Source: Trametes villosa
Taxonomy: Eukaryota; Basidiomycota; Agaricomycetes; Polyporales; Polyporaceae
DNA: 64,000 bases
Reading direction: 5' to 3'
Assembly: GCA_002964805.2 (NCBI GenBank)
Contig: PUDQ02000067.1
Location: 1-64,000 of the forward strand
Made by a program: the position numbers and the translations under genes. Shown one piece after another: positions 45,617 to 57,400 of this stretch. Below the pieces are notes generated by a model that saw only the letters and a list, made by a program, of their open reading frames with translations, ran no database searches and was not told the origin of the DNA. The first letter of the stretch is position 1. Each line of letters starts with the position of its first letter.

Positions 45617-46744
45617 ATGTCCCCCTCTTCGATTAGTTTCAACTTCAACAGCACGGTAAGTAGCATGCATCTAGTTCAAGGCTTCGCAGCTTGCTGAAGA
45701 ACCTGCGCACCCTTGACAGGCTCCCCGCGCTAACGGCGCTGTGAGCCTCATACACGACGAGGAGTATTGGATGGACGACGGCAGCATCATCCTCATCGCC
45801 AAATGCCACGGCTTCAAGGTGTACAAGGGCATCCTGGCTGCCCAGTCTCCCGTCTTCCGCGACATGTTCGCCTCGGCCAGCCCGTCGAAGGACGACGGCG
45901 TAATCGGAGGCCAGTGTCCCGTTGTGCACCTATCCGACTCACCCGAGGACCTCCGTCACTTCCTGCGCGCTGTGATACCGGTCAACCAGCCTATGTACGT
46001 CCCAGCTCCTATGCGCTTCGAGATTGCACTGTCTCTTATGGATACTCTCCTTGACCCAGGCTGCATCGGGGCGAGACAGATCCCAAGATATCCGCCGAAG
46101 CCCTGATTGCTATCGGGCGCCTCGCACACAAGTACCAAGCGGACGAGCTGCAACGCCAGGCGCTGACCTGCCTTCAAGAGTACTACACGACGAGCTTCGG
46201 AACCTGGGAGCGCAAAGGTCAGAAGGGTGACGTCCCGTTCGAAACCTCGGACGTTCCGATCTACGCCATCGGGGTGCTCCATCTCGCGCGCCTGACCAAC
46301 GCCCCATCCATGCTCCCTTTGGCCTTCTACGACTGCGTCCAGCTTGGGGGAAAGGTCGTCGATGGGTGGAGGCATGAGGACGGATCGGTAGAGCGTCTTG
46401 ACGATGAAGATCTACGGCGGTGCCTAGACGGTGTGCGGGCACTGGCCTCCCGTGCAGCAGAGGCAACCGCCGCTGTACTTGGCACAGCTGTAACCGGCTG
46501 CCGCAGTTCTTGCGACAACTATGGACGGCTGAAAACCCTCCTCGGCGATGTCCTCGGGCGCACACGCTGCCTCGAAGGTCCATTACACGCTTGGACAGAC
46601 CTCTTCGCGGAAAGGGGCGAAGCACGTAAAATGTGCCAGGCTTGTAGGGAGGCTATCCAGGTTAGAGCGCAAAGGGCAGCGGGGGATATCTGGCCCGATC
46701 TACCGTCCATCTTCAACGTCAAAGTGGATGGGTGGCCTTCATAA
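45617..46744 (+). CDS. BTB/POZ domain protein 11, with an extra N-terminal exon
   Basis: Exons 45617-45655, 45720-45994 and 46060-46744 give 332 aa. The first intron (64 nt, phase 0) is unique in the family and separates a 13-residue Ser/Asn-rich start (MSPSSISFNFNST) from the BTB exon. The second intron (65 nt, phase 2) is the conserved one. The BTB part has DEEYWMDDGSIILIAKCHGF and KVYKGILAAQSPVFRDMF. Exon 3 has IGRLAHKYQADELQRQ, LTNAPSMLPLAFYDC and MCQAC with IWPDLPSIF and DGW. It groups with BTB 8. Confidence 0.87.
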
Positions 46745-47010
46745 TAGACGTCGTTCACGATGGTATGACGACAGTACCCTCGACAGCAGTCTGACATCGT
46801 ATTACGTTGTATTAGGTGTATGCTCGTATCGTAGTGACGCATCGACGGAGTCCCCTGTATAGTGACTACATCATCTCCAAAAACTCACCACGTAACACGA
46901 CCGTACCAGTACTGTACACACCCCATAGCTTCATCATGTATCTGAAAGGCTTAAGTTACGTCCATACCCCAAGCGGGCCCCTCAGTGCGCGCATCTCATG
47001 CCGGCAGGAG
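46745..47010. other. convergent spacer
   Basis: The stretch lies between the ends of BTB 11 and the minus-strand seven-TM gene. Nothing else was seen. Confidence 0.5.
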
Positions 47011-48428
47011 TCATTCTCCCTCCTCGCCCTGCAGCTTCGCCAGCCTCGGCGACCCATCCACCGAATATCCCTTATATCCCTCCTCAGAGCCCTTCTCAAT
47101 CACCAGCACGCGCGCGCTCGGGTCGTACGTCTGCCCGCCCGTATACGCGCACAGCGGCGGCAGGTGAATCGCCGGCCCCTGGAAGCAGGACGACGCGCGC
47201 GCGCCCTCCGCCGCGATCGGAAGCAGGGCTGTGCCGCGCTTGCGCTCGAACAGGTCCGGGTGCCACGAGCCGGCGCTGGGCGCGCTGCTGGGGGCTGTCC
47301 GGCGTGCGAGCCGCAGGACCACTAACGAGAAGATCAGGCCCTGTGGAAACGATGAGCGCTGCGAAGTGACGAGAAGGGCTGGATGAGAGACGCGTACGAT
47401 GAAGGGCGGGAACATGGTGAGACAGGTTGCGTAGGCGTCATTGGGGCTCGCGATGACCGTGACGAGCAAGGTGATGGACGCGATGGAGTAGACGGCGGCG
47501 GACTGGACGATCGCTTTGATGACCTTGCGGTACAGCGTAAAGCGGCTCGGTTGCACCGCTTCGGTGCCGCGCAGGACACGCCACATTATGAGGGCTGTCC
47601 GGAGTTGTGTAAGAACGACATCTGGGGAGACACAGCATGGTGAACGAGGCGTTCGGCTTACCGGTGGATAGAGAGTTGGTAAGGAAGGAGGCGCATGGGA
47701 AGAGTATCATCATTGCGAGGTTGTCGCCTGCGGGCGCGGTGCTGATATAGCCGGAAACTGGCATGGGTTTGTGTCAGTGAACGAGGGAGCGTGCCATGGG
47801 GTATACTCACTAGCATCGAGAAGGAGGAAGATTAGAGGGAGCGCGATTATCGCCCATTGGCGCTCCCATATCACGAAGGCCCGATATATCTGGTAGCGTG
47901 AAGTCGGGTTAGCAGCTTTGAACGCTCTACCGGAGTGCCGTACTTACCATGAAGGTGTCGCATATCAACGTTTGCGTAACATAAATACAGAATCGCGCGG
48001 CGCCCAGTTGGCTCGTCATGTTGGAGGCCTTGTACAAGCCGTCGGAGACTCTCTCGAGCGTGCCGTATTGAGTCACGACGATGCTCAGAATTACATGCTA
48101 GGGGAGTCGACAATGAGTTTGCACACATCCACGGTAATCGCGGAGACTTACTGAGAGAGCTAAAACGAACATCGTCGTATTGACGCCAAGGATTATGAGA
48201 TCGCGCTTCGACGGCCGCGCAGCATAGTAGCCCATGTGTAGAAGCGACCACGCCCCCATGAAGAAGATGACAGCGTAGGCGCCAAATAGCATGCACTCGA
48301 GGAAGACCGACGCCGTGTAGGACGGTAGAAGGTCGGCCAGGCTCTCGAGCTACACTTCGAGTTCAGTAGGCTGAACTGGAGCGCTAGAGCGTACATACCG
48401 GGCTGGCGCCCATCGGGGCCATATCCAT
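47011..48428 (-). CDS. seven-TM protein of unknown function, seven exons
   Basis: Exons 48428-48399, 48349-48152, 48097-47948, 47889-47811, 47757-47662, 47621-47398 and 47340-47011 give 368 aa with all phases closed. The last intron (57 nt, in frame) removes an otherwise open stretch. Hydrophobic segments include FLECMLFGAYAVIFFMGAWS, LIILGVNTTMFVLALSHVIL, FCIYVTQTLICDTFMIYRAF, WAIIALPLIFLLLDA, AAVYSIASITLLVTVIA and IGLIFSLVVLRLA. A Ser/Gly-rich cytoplasmic-type tail follows. The layout is that of the orphan seven-TM proteins that are numerous in agaricomycetes; it lacks the DUF6533 signature of the genes at 10-21 kb. No ligand or pathway can be assigned. Confidence 0.8.
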
Positions 48429-50480
48429 GGCGCCGGTGTTCGTGGGTGTTCGATTAGAAAAAGGAAAGGAGTATACTAGCAAGAGCAGTACGACGGAGAG
48501 CCAGCAGGGGAGGCAGTTGCACAAGGCTTCATTCATATATCAAGCCCGTAGACGCTGCTTCCCACACCGGGCTGCTTCGCGTCTGATATGGTGGCGCGAG
48601 GCTGTAGACCTTCAGCTTCCCCCAGCCAAGATCAAACTCAAGACAGCGCGGCCAGGGGAGGGCGGACTAACCGACGACATATACAGCGCCTAGCGGTGCA
48701 GCTGAGGGTCCCGGCTACGTCGTGTGTGCACAGACCTGTGCGACGCCCGTTTCACACGTGTGCGGTAATGTTCAAATCACTGCGGCAGAGGTACGCGCCT
48801 GCGATGCGCTCACCGACAAATGGTGGCGGAAACGAGTGTGGGTTCTCGTACGGAAGCCGTATTCCCTGACATATGATCTGGTCAGTCCTGATGCATTCGC
48901 CCACATGCGCGCACGTCGGCGTGGCGCCCGTTCTAAGAACTCACCTACACTTTCCGCCGCCATATTCATCTGGGCAATATGTATCAGTAGGTAACTACTG
49001 CTTGTGGCGACACTAGGAGGGGTCGTCCATCAGTGGCCGGACGACAAAACACGGGACGTGAACGCGGATTCGTATAAGAAAGCTCACTGGCATCGGAAGG
49101 GTTTCTACCATCGCAGCCGCAGCTGAGAGATTGGCAGAAGAGCAGAACCCAGAGGCATCGCCCTTCGTCCTTCCTCTAACACTGTCGTGCTTACTCTAAC
49201 ATCGTCGTGCTCGGCGCCCGGACAGATGGAAAATCAAGATCTTCAAGCAGCGAAGCAGTTCGCGCTCAGATCGCCCAGTCCTGAGCAGCATGCTGTATGC
49301 CCGAGCCTGAGGGTATCGCCGAGTGCTTCCTGGTAGCTCGTGGCAGCGTGACGATGGTGCGCCGGCAACGCGAAGCAAGATTCCAGCCGGATGTCATAAT
49401 GCACGATCACGGCCGCAGGGGCCTCATCTGCAAATCCTATATATCGCGGGGCACTTCAACCACGTCTGGTAGGTGAGCAGTGCAGCCCAGAGAACTGACA
49501 AGGAAATGTACAGAAGCTACGCACTCGTGTTCGTCGGTTCGAGCTGGCGTGGTCGTTGAGGTGTCTTCACTTGCAATTAAGGCGTACGTCCTTTTGGACT
49601 ACCCCGCTGTAATTCCGGATAAGACCGTACCCCCAGAGATGAACTCGCCTCCCAGGGTATATCAACCAGCCCCATGACCGCAGAGCACCCCTTACTAGTT
49701 CTTGTTGCAAGCGCGGCGTCGTAGTGAGCAGTAACCCATAGACCTGTAGAGCCGTTCGAGAGGCGATTTCGGCTCAGATATTCATGAGCAAGCACTCGTA
49801 GATTGCAGAAAAGATGCTCCTCCGGCTATTGCGAGATGTTGGAGTGAGTGGGCGAACGCAAGAAGCTCAAGGAATCCGGGAGCAGGCTACGCACGGTTTC
49901 GCGAGCGCTTTGTGATGAGCGCTAATAGATCCTAACCGCTTAGCGCCCGCGGGCCAGCTCCTTGTCTCCAACCGCCATGTTCGACTGCCAGCAACACGCA
50001 CGATTTTCGACAGCAGCATCTCTGCTATGTTCGTTAACAAGACCATAGATAACCGAGAGCATAAGGCACCTCGAGGCTGTAGGCGTCAAAACGACTGCGC
50101 ATCGGCGATTAGACTTGGGTTTTACACTACGCGCGATGGTACTCAATAGCCCGCCCATGAGCGATGTAAGTACATCTGTCGCACTCCCACATGCCACTGG
50201 AGCTGGAAATTTTTTAACAGGTTCGATATGCGGAGGAATATACAGCGCGCATGTCCGTCAACCTGTCTCTTACGGGGAACTCGAAAACGTATCCCACCTC
50301 AAGGCGCCTATCTTGTCTATCGTTCACGGGCTCAAGGAGGGCTGCGAGGAGGCCTTCGCTATTCTCCTTCGAACATGCGTACGCTTGAAATATCGTTAAA
50401 ATCTCACGGCCCTTGGAGCGGAACTCCGCGGGGTCTTGTGAGCCTCCCTATCGACGCTCCCGGCAGATACGTGCCCCATG
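48429..50480. other. 2-kb spacer upstream of the urea transporter, no gene seen
   Basis: Only short ORFs without motifs occur. The stretch contains the divergent upstream regions of the minus-strand seven-TM gene and the plus-strand DUR3-type gene. Confidence 0.5.
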
Positions 50481-50536
50481 CTTATCGCCTCAGCCATTGC
50501 GCAAAGGATGCTTCTCGACGTTGTCTCCATGATAAG
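50481..50536. promoter_or_regulatory. pair of GATA-factor sites
   Basis: CTTATC at 50481-50486 (GATAAG on the minus strand) and GATAAG at 50531-50536 lie 64-119 nt upstream of the DUR3-type start codon at 50600. In fungi nitrogen-regulatory GATA factors (AreA/NIT2 class) act through HGATAR pairs upstream of urea and other nitrogen-source permease genes. The fit to gene function is good, but binding is inferred. Confidence 0.5.
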
Positions 50537-50599
50537 GAAGGTGGATATCATGGGAAGGATTTTGAAGAGGCTACAGTCTTCGCGTTTCCCCCACTCACG

Positions 50600-53500
50600 A
50601 TGTCTGCAGGATCCGAGACGGAATTCAAACCCCTACTGAGTACGTTCATACACCGTTCTCGCCCGTAGACAGTCAACTAACATTCGGTTTAGGTGAAAGT
50701 GTGGGATATGGAGTCGTTGTCGGTGAGCTGCATTGAGCATACCAACCAGCCAGAGATATCTCTAATCATTTCCTAGGCGTTGGCTTCTTCTTCGCAGCTC
50801 TAATGCTATGTCTCACAACCTTACAAGCGAAGTTCTCTAAATACTCGCCTTCGTCATCTGAAGAGTTCTCGGTGAGCCGAGCGTCCCTCTGACGTCTTCA
50901 TGCTGATCTCACGCCTGCATAATCATCGATGCCGCCCCTAGAGCGCATCGAGGAGCGTTAAGGTAATGTGTCGTCCTCTGGAATACTCATATTGTGACGA
51001 CATGCTCACCGCGCCACGCATATAGCCAGGTTTGGTGTGCTGTGGGATGTAAGATGGTTGGATCAATGCCTCCGGATGGCTCACCAATTGTGCCTTACAG
51101 AGTGAGCGCATGGACGTGGAGCGCAACTCTGTTGCAATCGAGCACGGCTGCTTACACTTTCGGTGCGTCCGCCCATACTCCACTAACGGCGACGCAGCTG
51201 ACGGCGCAATACAACAAGGCGTCAGTGGCCCTTGGTATGTGACTCAGCGTAATGTGGCGTAGCTAGGCTAAGTATTCGCAATGTAGGTGGTATGGCGTCG
51301 GCGGCACGATCCAACTGGCGATATTCGCCATGGTTGCTGCCAAAGTGAAGATGAATGCGAATGGCGCTCACACATTCCTCGAGGTACCCTCAGCGGTACG
51401 ATTGACAGGGTGCAGGAACTAACAGCGACTGCGTGCATAGATCGTGAAGGCGCGGTTCGGCACCGGTGCACATCTGATGTTCACGTTCTACGCCTTCCTC
51501 TGCATCCTCGTCGTCTGCGGATCCCTCCTCCGTGCGTGCCAATCTCGACAGGACAGCTAGATTTGTTGCTGACTTCATCCCAGTCGGCGGGGCAGCGACT
51601 GTTAACGCCCTGACTGGAATGAACATCATCGCTGCTTGCTTCCTGCTTCCCATTGGGATCGCGGTCTACGTCGTTTTCGGCGGCCTTCGGGCGACATTCG
51701 TATGCGACTACGCGCATACGCTCATCCTATTCGTCATCATCTACATCTTCTTTGGAAGCGTCTAGTATGTCTATTTCGTGAAGCCATTAGTCGAGCATTA
51801 CTTACCCCTTTCCCTCTCGTCAGCGGCTCATCGCAGGCTACGGGCAGCATTGGAGCCATGTACGAGCTTCTCGTTCAGGCCGGGAAGGATACGCCCGTTC
51901 TTGGGAATCAGGACGGTAGTTACATCACTATGAAGTCAAACCAGGGATTGGTTTTCGGCGCCGCGACGATCCTCTCTGGTATGTGCTTCTGTATGAGGAT
52001 CCGACCCAGAACTGTGGCTGATACGCCTTCGCACCAGGGTTCTCTGGAGTATTCTGTGATCAAGGTCAGTGCACACCACATTTCGACATTCACATACACA
52101 CTCACTATTGGAGTTTGGCAGGATACTGGCAAAGAGTGTGTCTCGTACCATTCAGGGCTACGCACAAAGTGATATCTGACCACCGGTAAGGCCATCGCCA
52201 GTGCACCGCGCTCCACGACGAAGGCCTACGTACGCGAACTTCGACTCTGCAGTCGCCGCGATGCTCTATTGACCATGCACACAGATGCTAGGTGGGCTCT
52301 CGTGGTTCGCAGTTCCATGGGGCTTCGCGTCCTGCCTCGGACTCGCCGCTCGCGCACTCGTCAACAACGTACGTCTCACCGACCACGCGTGACTCCAGGT
52401 CGATGACATCCATTCAATGCGCAGCCGAAGTTCCCAACCTATCCGAACCCGCTGTCGCCATCGCAGACTAGTGCTGGGCTCGCCGCACCTGCCGCAGCGG
52501 CGGTCGTCATGGGCAGAGGAGGAGCCATCGCGATCCTGCTAGTCGTCTTGTGAGTGTCCTCCCGCGGGCGGATGTCCGTAGCGTCGCTCAACGCGAGCGC
52601 AGCATGGCTGTCACATCGGCTGTTAGTGCGGAGCTTATCGCAGTCTCGAGCCTATTGTGAGTATCCTTGCTCGAGTCCCCCGCTACATGGCGCTGACATG
52701 CGTTTCCATCTAGCTCGTACGAGTAAGTCACTAGGTAAACGTTGTAAGGAGAGACGCTCACGGCCGCATATAGCCTGTACCGCACGTACTTCCGCCCCAA
52801 AGCTACGAGCGCAGAGATCGTCCGAGTTTCCCACTACTTCATCTGCTTCTGGGCCGTATGGGCGGGATGCTGGTCCACCATCGTACGTGAACCTCTCTCC
52901 AGAATATCAATGTGACATCGTTTACCAGCGCTGTTGATAGCTCCACAAAGCTAGCATCGATCTTGGCTGGTTATTCTACGTCCAGTATGTCCACTTTGTG
53001 GTATCAACCCGTACAACATGAGCAGCTCATACGATATCCCATCTCAGAGGCGTAGTGCTCAGCCCCGCGGTCATACCGATTGCGCTCACCGTCACCTGGT
53101 CGGGGCTTACGCGCGCCGGCGTGTTCGCCGGCTGCATCTCCGGCGCCGTCCTCGGAATGCTCGCATGGATGATTGGATGCTGGAAGATCTACGGTACGCT
53201 ATTCCCGCCACTGACCGCCGTCCTTGCGTACAGCTGACACCATCGGGTGCTGGTGGTACAGGCGAGATCAACGTCCCGAACCTGGCTCAGCCGTACTCCG
53301 CGGTGTGCAGCGGGCTCACGGGCCTGCTGTTTTCCGGGACTATCACGGTCCTCGTATCGCTAGCTAGTAAGCGGGAATGATCTCTCCTGCTGCGTATTCG
53401 TGTTCACCCTGCCCGCATCGTCAGGACCTGCGAAGTACGACTTTGCTGGGACGCGCGCGATAGCCGTGTACGACGACAGCGACGCCCTGAACTCCCAGCA

Positions 53501-54019
53501 AGCACCGATCTCCGAAACGTCATCCCAAGTCGACGTAGAGAAATCACCCCCAAAGGACGTAGCTACAACATCCGTCGTTCCAGTTACTGAAACCGCCCAC
53601 AAGACGCGCGCGCACGCTCAAAAGGACGGAGTGAGCAGGGCGGAGCTGAAGCGGGTGTTCCGCCGCGCAGCGTGGTACTCGCTCGCCCTGACCGCAATCG
53701 TGGCTATCCTCGGTGAGCGCCCTCGTGTCGCGAGACTGGCACGCGCACAAAAGCTGACCACTGCGGATGCGACATGCCACAGTCCCGATCCCCATGTTCT
53801 TCTCACACTACGTGTTCAGCAAGGCGTTCTACACCTTCTGGGTCGCGTGCACGATGTGAGTTCCAGCCCTTCGACGCGCTGGGTTACTAGACGGAAAGAC
53901 TGACACGGTGTTGTAGCATCTGGGCGGCGATGAGTGGGGTGTTCTGCATGATCCTGCCCCTGTGGGAGTCGCGCGCGGAGATCTGGACAATCGCGCGCGG
54001 CGTCGTCGGCGCGAAGTAG
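50600..54019 (+). CDS. DUR3: DUR3-type urea/proton symporter, 25 exons
   Basis: Sodium:solute symporter family permease, predicted to take up urea at the plasma membrane. Exons: 50600-50639, 50693-50722, 50777-50871, 50942-50962, 51026-51048, 51101-51162, 51198-51234, 51287-51383, 51441-51531, 51584-51764, 51824-51978, 52038-52064, 52122-52135, 52191-52229, 52285-52368, 52425-52549, 52603-52656, 52714-52722, 52774-52882, 52941-52984, 53048-53193, 53262-53366, 53425-53712, 53783-53855, 53917-54019. They total 2052 nt (683 aa) with every phase closing. DUR3 landmarks: SESVGYGVVVGVGFFFAAL, SASRSVKPGL, AWTWSATLLQSSTAAYTF, GGAATVNALTGMNIIAACFL, FGGLRATFVCDYAHTLILF, GGLSWFAVPWGFASCLGLAA, KFPTYPNPLS, MAVTSAVSAELIAVSSLL and a C-terminal IIWAAMSGVFCMILPLWE. 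Length fits the family. Exons of 9, 14, 21, 23 and 27 nt make it invisible to ORF scans. No lesion was found. Confidence 0.88.
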
Positions 54020-54456
54020 ACCTGGCAATGTGTGCGCTCACGAAGGATGTACGCAAAAGGCACGGGCTAACAACTGTAGAACAAGTACGACATATGGGGA
54101 GTTCGAGTAATGCTTGAGATAGACCGCTGTGTCGGCGCACGACACTGCGGTTTACGTGCCACAACATGCGCTACAGCGAGGTATGCATGGTGCACATTGA
54201 GACATTGTCAGCGCCCATCCGTCGCGACAGGAGCCTGAGGAATGGCGAGTACCGCCCGGGGCGATAAATGCTATGCGGAAGTTGCGTTGAAGCTTCAAGT
54301 CAAGTGTTCTGGACGCGAAGCTTCGCAAGGCGTCGTGCTCAAGCCTCAGACTTTGCCGCACATGCGAGGCCATTGATAGTATTGCAACCCGTTCGTGGTC
54401 CGCGAGATGTCATGTAGAACGTACGTCCCTTTCGTAATTCACAAGGCCCCTGCGCC
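54020..54456. other. convergent spacer, DUR3 / beta-glucosidase
   Basis: The two genes end towards each other here. No additional feature was seen. Confidence 0.5.
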
Positions 54457-57400
54457 TCAGAGAGGAATCACCCCCTTCAGCCTGAAATCCCGGCTGCTCG
54501 CGCCCACCGAGAGCGTAAACTCGCCCTCGGGCTTCCTCCACCCCTCCGCCTGCGCATCCCACACGCTCAGATCATACCTCGACAGCGTGATCGTCGCCTG
54601 CGCGCTCCCGTGTGCCGGCACCCACACGTCCTCGAACCCGCGCAGCACGCTCGGGGGCTCGCCCGCGCTGCTCGGGAAGTGCAGGTACAGCTGCGCGATC
54701 TCCGTGCCCGCGACCGCGCCGGTGTTCTTGACGGTGAACGTGACTTCGAATGCGGGGCGGTGCAGCCAGAGCGCGGTGGAGCCGCCGCCGGAGGCCGGGG
54801 AGGGCTTGCCCGCGGCCCAGGCGGCCTCGAGCGCGGCGGAGGTGTGGTCGGCGTGCGTGAGGCGGCGGACGTGCAGCCCGGCGTAGGAGAAGGTCGTGTA
54901 CGAGAGGCCGAAGCCGAACTCGAAGCGCGGGTCGATGTCGTTCTGTATGGGACGTGTTAGCAGAAGACTTCGCGGGAGGCGCAGAGAGAAGAGGGCGTAC
55001 GGCGTCGAAGTGGCGGTAGTCGATGTTCAAGCCCTCAGTGTAGTCGATACGCAGGATCTGGTTGCCCGTGCCACCAGTGACCAGCTGCGCGCTGTAGTCC
55101 GCCGGGCTCTTCGCGATCGTGTACGGCAGGCGGCCAGAGGGGTTCACGTCGCCGTAGAGCACGTCGACGATCGAGTTACCGGCTTCCTGGCCCGGGACAC
55201 CCGCCCACAGAACGGCGGTGACGTTCGGGTTCTCGATCCATGGCTCCAGTATCGCAGGGCCGACCGAGTGCGCAACGACGACCGTGTTCCAGTTCGCGCC
55301 CGCGACCGTCTCGATGAGCGCGTCCGCGTTCTCCCACAACGTCAGGTTCTTCCTATCGCCCTCGTTCCCGTCCACGGTGATGTACCCCTCGCCCGAGTCC
55401 GCGTTCACGAACACGAGCGCGACGTCCTGCTCGAGCGCCGTCGCCGCTGCGCCCGCGAGGTCCCAGTTGTTCAGGAACCACGAGACCTGCGACGCGGAGG
55501 AGTCGGCACGCGCGCGCGCCTGGAGGGCCTCGAGCGGCGAGACGAGGTACGGGAACTGCGTCGTGCCGGAGCCCCAGCCCATCGCGAGCACGCCGTCGTC
55601 GCCGCCGCGGTCCGAGTACCCGTTCGGGCCGCGCGAGCTCGGGCCTGCGTCGTTGCCTGCGTGCAGCTCGAGTTAGCGTGGTACGTGCAGGGAACTGGAG
55701 AGGGATGTGTACCGATGATGGCGATGCTCTTGGGCTTCTTCAGAGGGAGCGCGTTTCCGACGTTCTTGAGGAGCACGGTACCCGCGGCGCCGATCTCGCG
55801 CACGACCTTGAAGTGGTCGTCTTGCACGTCGACGTGCGCGTTCGTCGCGGGGTCGGTCATCGCGAACGCGTTGAAGCTCACTGCGGCGCTGTCAGTGCAT
55901 CATCCGGTGCACGTGTAGAGGAAACGGACCTTCAGGGTAGCCCTGATCCTGTTCGAGGAGGTACCACGCAGCGACGATGCGTTCCGCCATATCGTCCACG
56001 CGGCTCTCCGCGATCGTCCCGTTCTGCACGAACGCGGTCAGGTTCCCCCCGAACCACGACGTGTGCGACTGGAACGTGATGTCGCCCGGCATCGACATCT
56101 ACACATACACATCACGCGTTCAGTGCTCATTCCCGGAGCCTGAGAGTCCCGATGAGTGAGCACGTACGTCGAGACCGCCGACGGCGGCGAGCGTGGAGTG
56201 GTGCGCGCCCCAGTCGGACATGACGTACCCCTGGAAGCCGGCCTGCCCTTTGAGGAGCTGGTTCAGCGTGTAGTCGTTCTCGCACGCGAACGTCTCGTTG
56301 ATCTGGTCTGCACAAACGCCATCGTATCAGCATCGTATGCGCAGAATGTTAAGCAGCAGAGGACATACTGTAGCTACACATGACGCTGGCAACGCCAGCC
56401 TGCACGGAGCGGAGGAACGGGTGGAAGTAGATCTCGTGCTCCGTGCGATCATCCGGGTTCGACGACTCCTGAGTCCGGCGGTGCTCCTGCTCACTTTCCC
56501 CGCATCCCCACCGTCAGCGCAATAACTCTAGAAATGCGTGTTAAGACTCACTTGTTGATATAATGCTTCGCGCACGCCTGCACCCCGCCCTCCTGCATGC
56601 CCAAGATCGTCTCATACGCCGCCTCCCCGGCCAAGAACGGATCTCCCCCAAACCCCTCCCAATTCCGCCCCCCCTGCGCGATCCGCCCCATGTTCATCAT
56701 CGGCCCCAACGCCACATTCGCGCCCTTCCCCTTGAACTCCCTCCCCATCGCCAGCCCCCTCGCGCGAATGAGGCTCCGCTGCCACGTCGCGGCCGCGGTA
56801 ATCCCCGCCGGGAACGCCGTGACGAAGTCCGTGTCGCGCACGCCCAGGGGCGAGTCCTCGAGGCACAGCCCGGGGAAGTCCGCGATGGCGGGGATGTTCC
56901 CGACGCAGCGGCCGCCCATCCAGCCGACGCCCGTCGTCGTCGCGACTTTCTGCTCGAGCGACCAGCCGGCGATGAGCTTGCGGGCGCGCGCGTGTGCGCG
57001 CTGCCAGGCGAAGCCGAAGTCGGGGATGAGGCTGGAGCCGGGGGGTGGCGGGGATTTTGGGGACGTCGCGGGGAAGACGCCGGGGATGGGGGAGGCTGAG
57101 GGGACGGGGAAGGAGCTGAAGGGGTAGCTTGAGATGGGGATCGTGAATTGGGCTAGAGGGAGCAGGTCAGCTTGAGTCATAGCGATAGGACATCACATCT
57201 CAGAATAAGAGCTTCGCAGCTGCTCGCCGGAGACGATACTCGGCGAGGCATGGAATCAGAACGAAGCCGAGATTCGCTGCTGGGGAGCGTACGAGCCTGA
57301 TATGGCCGCGCATTGCGCGGATGCTATACTTCCCAGTGTAGATAATCCACTGCATGAGGCCCAATGCGGTTACCCGTACGTGTGAATCCACGCCCATGTG

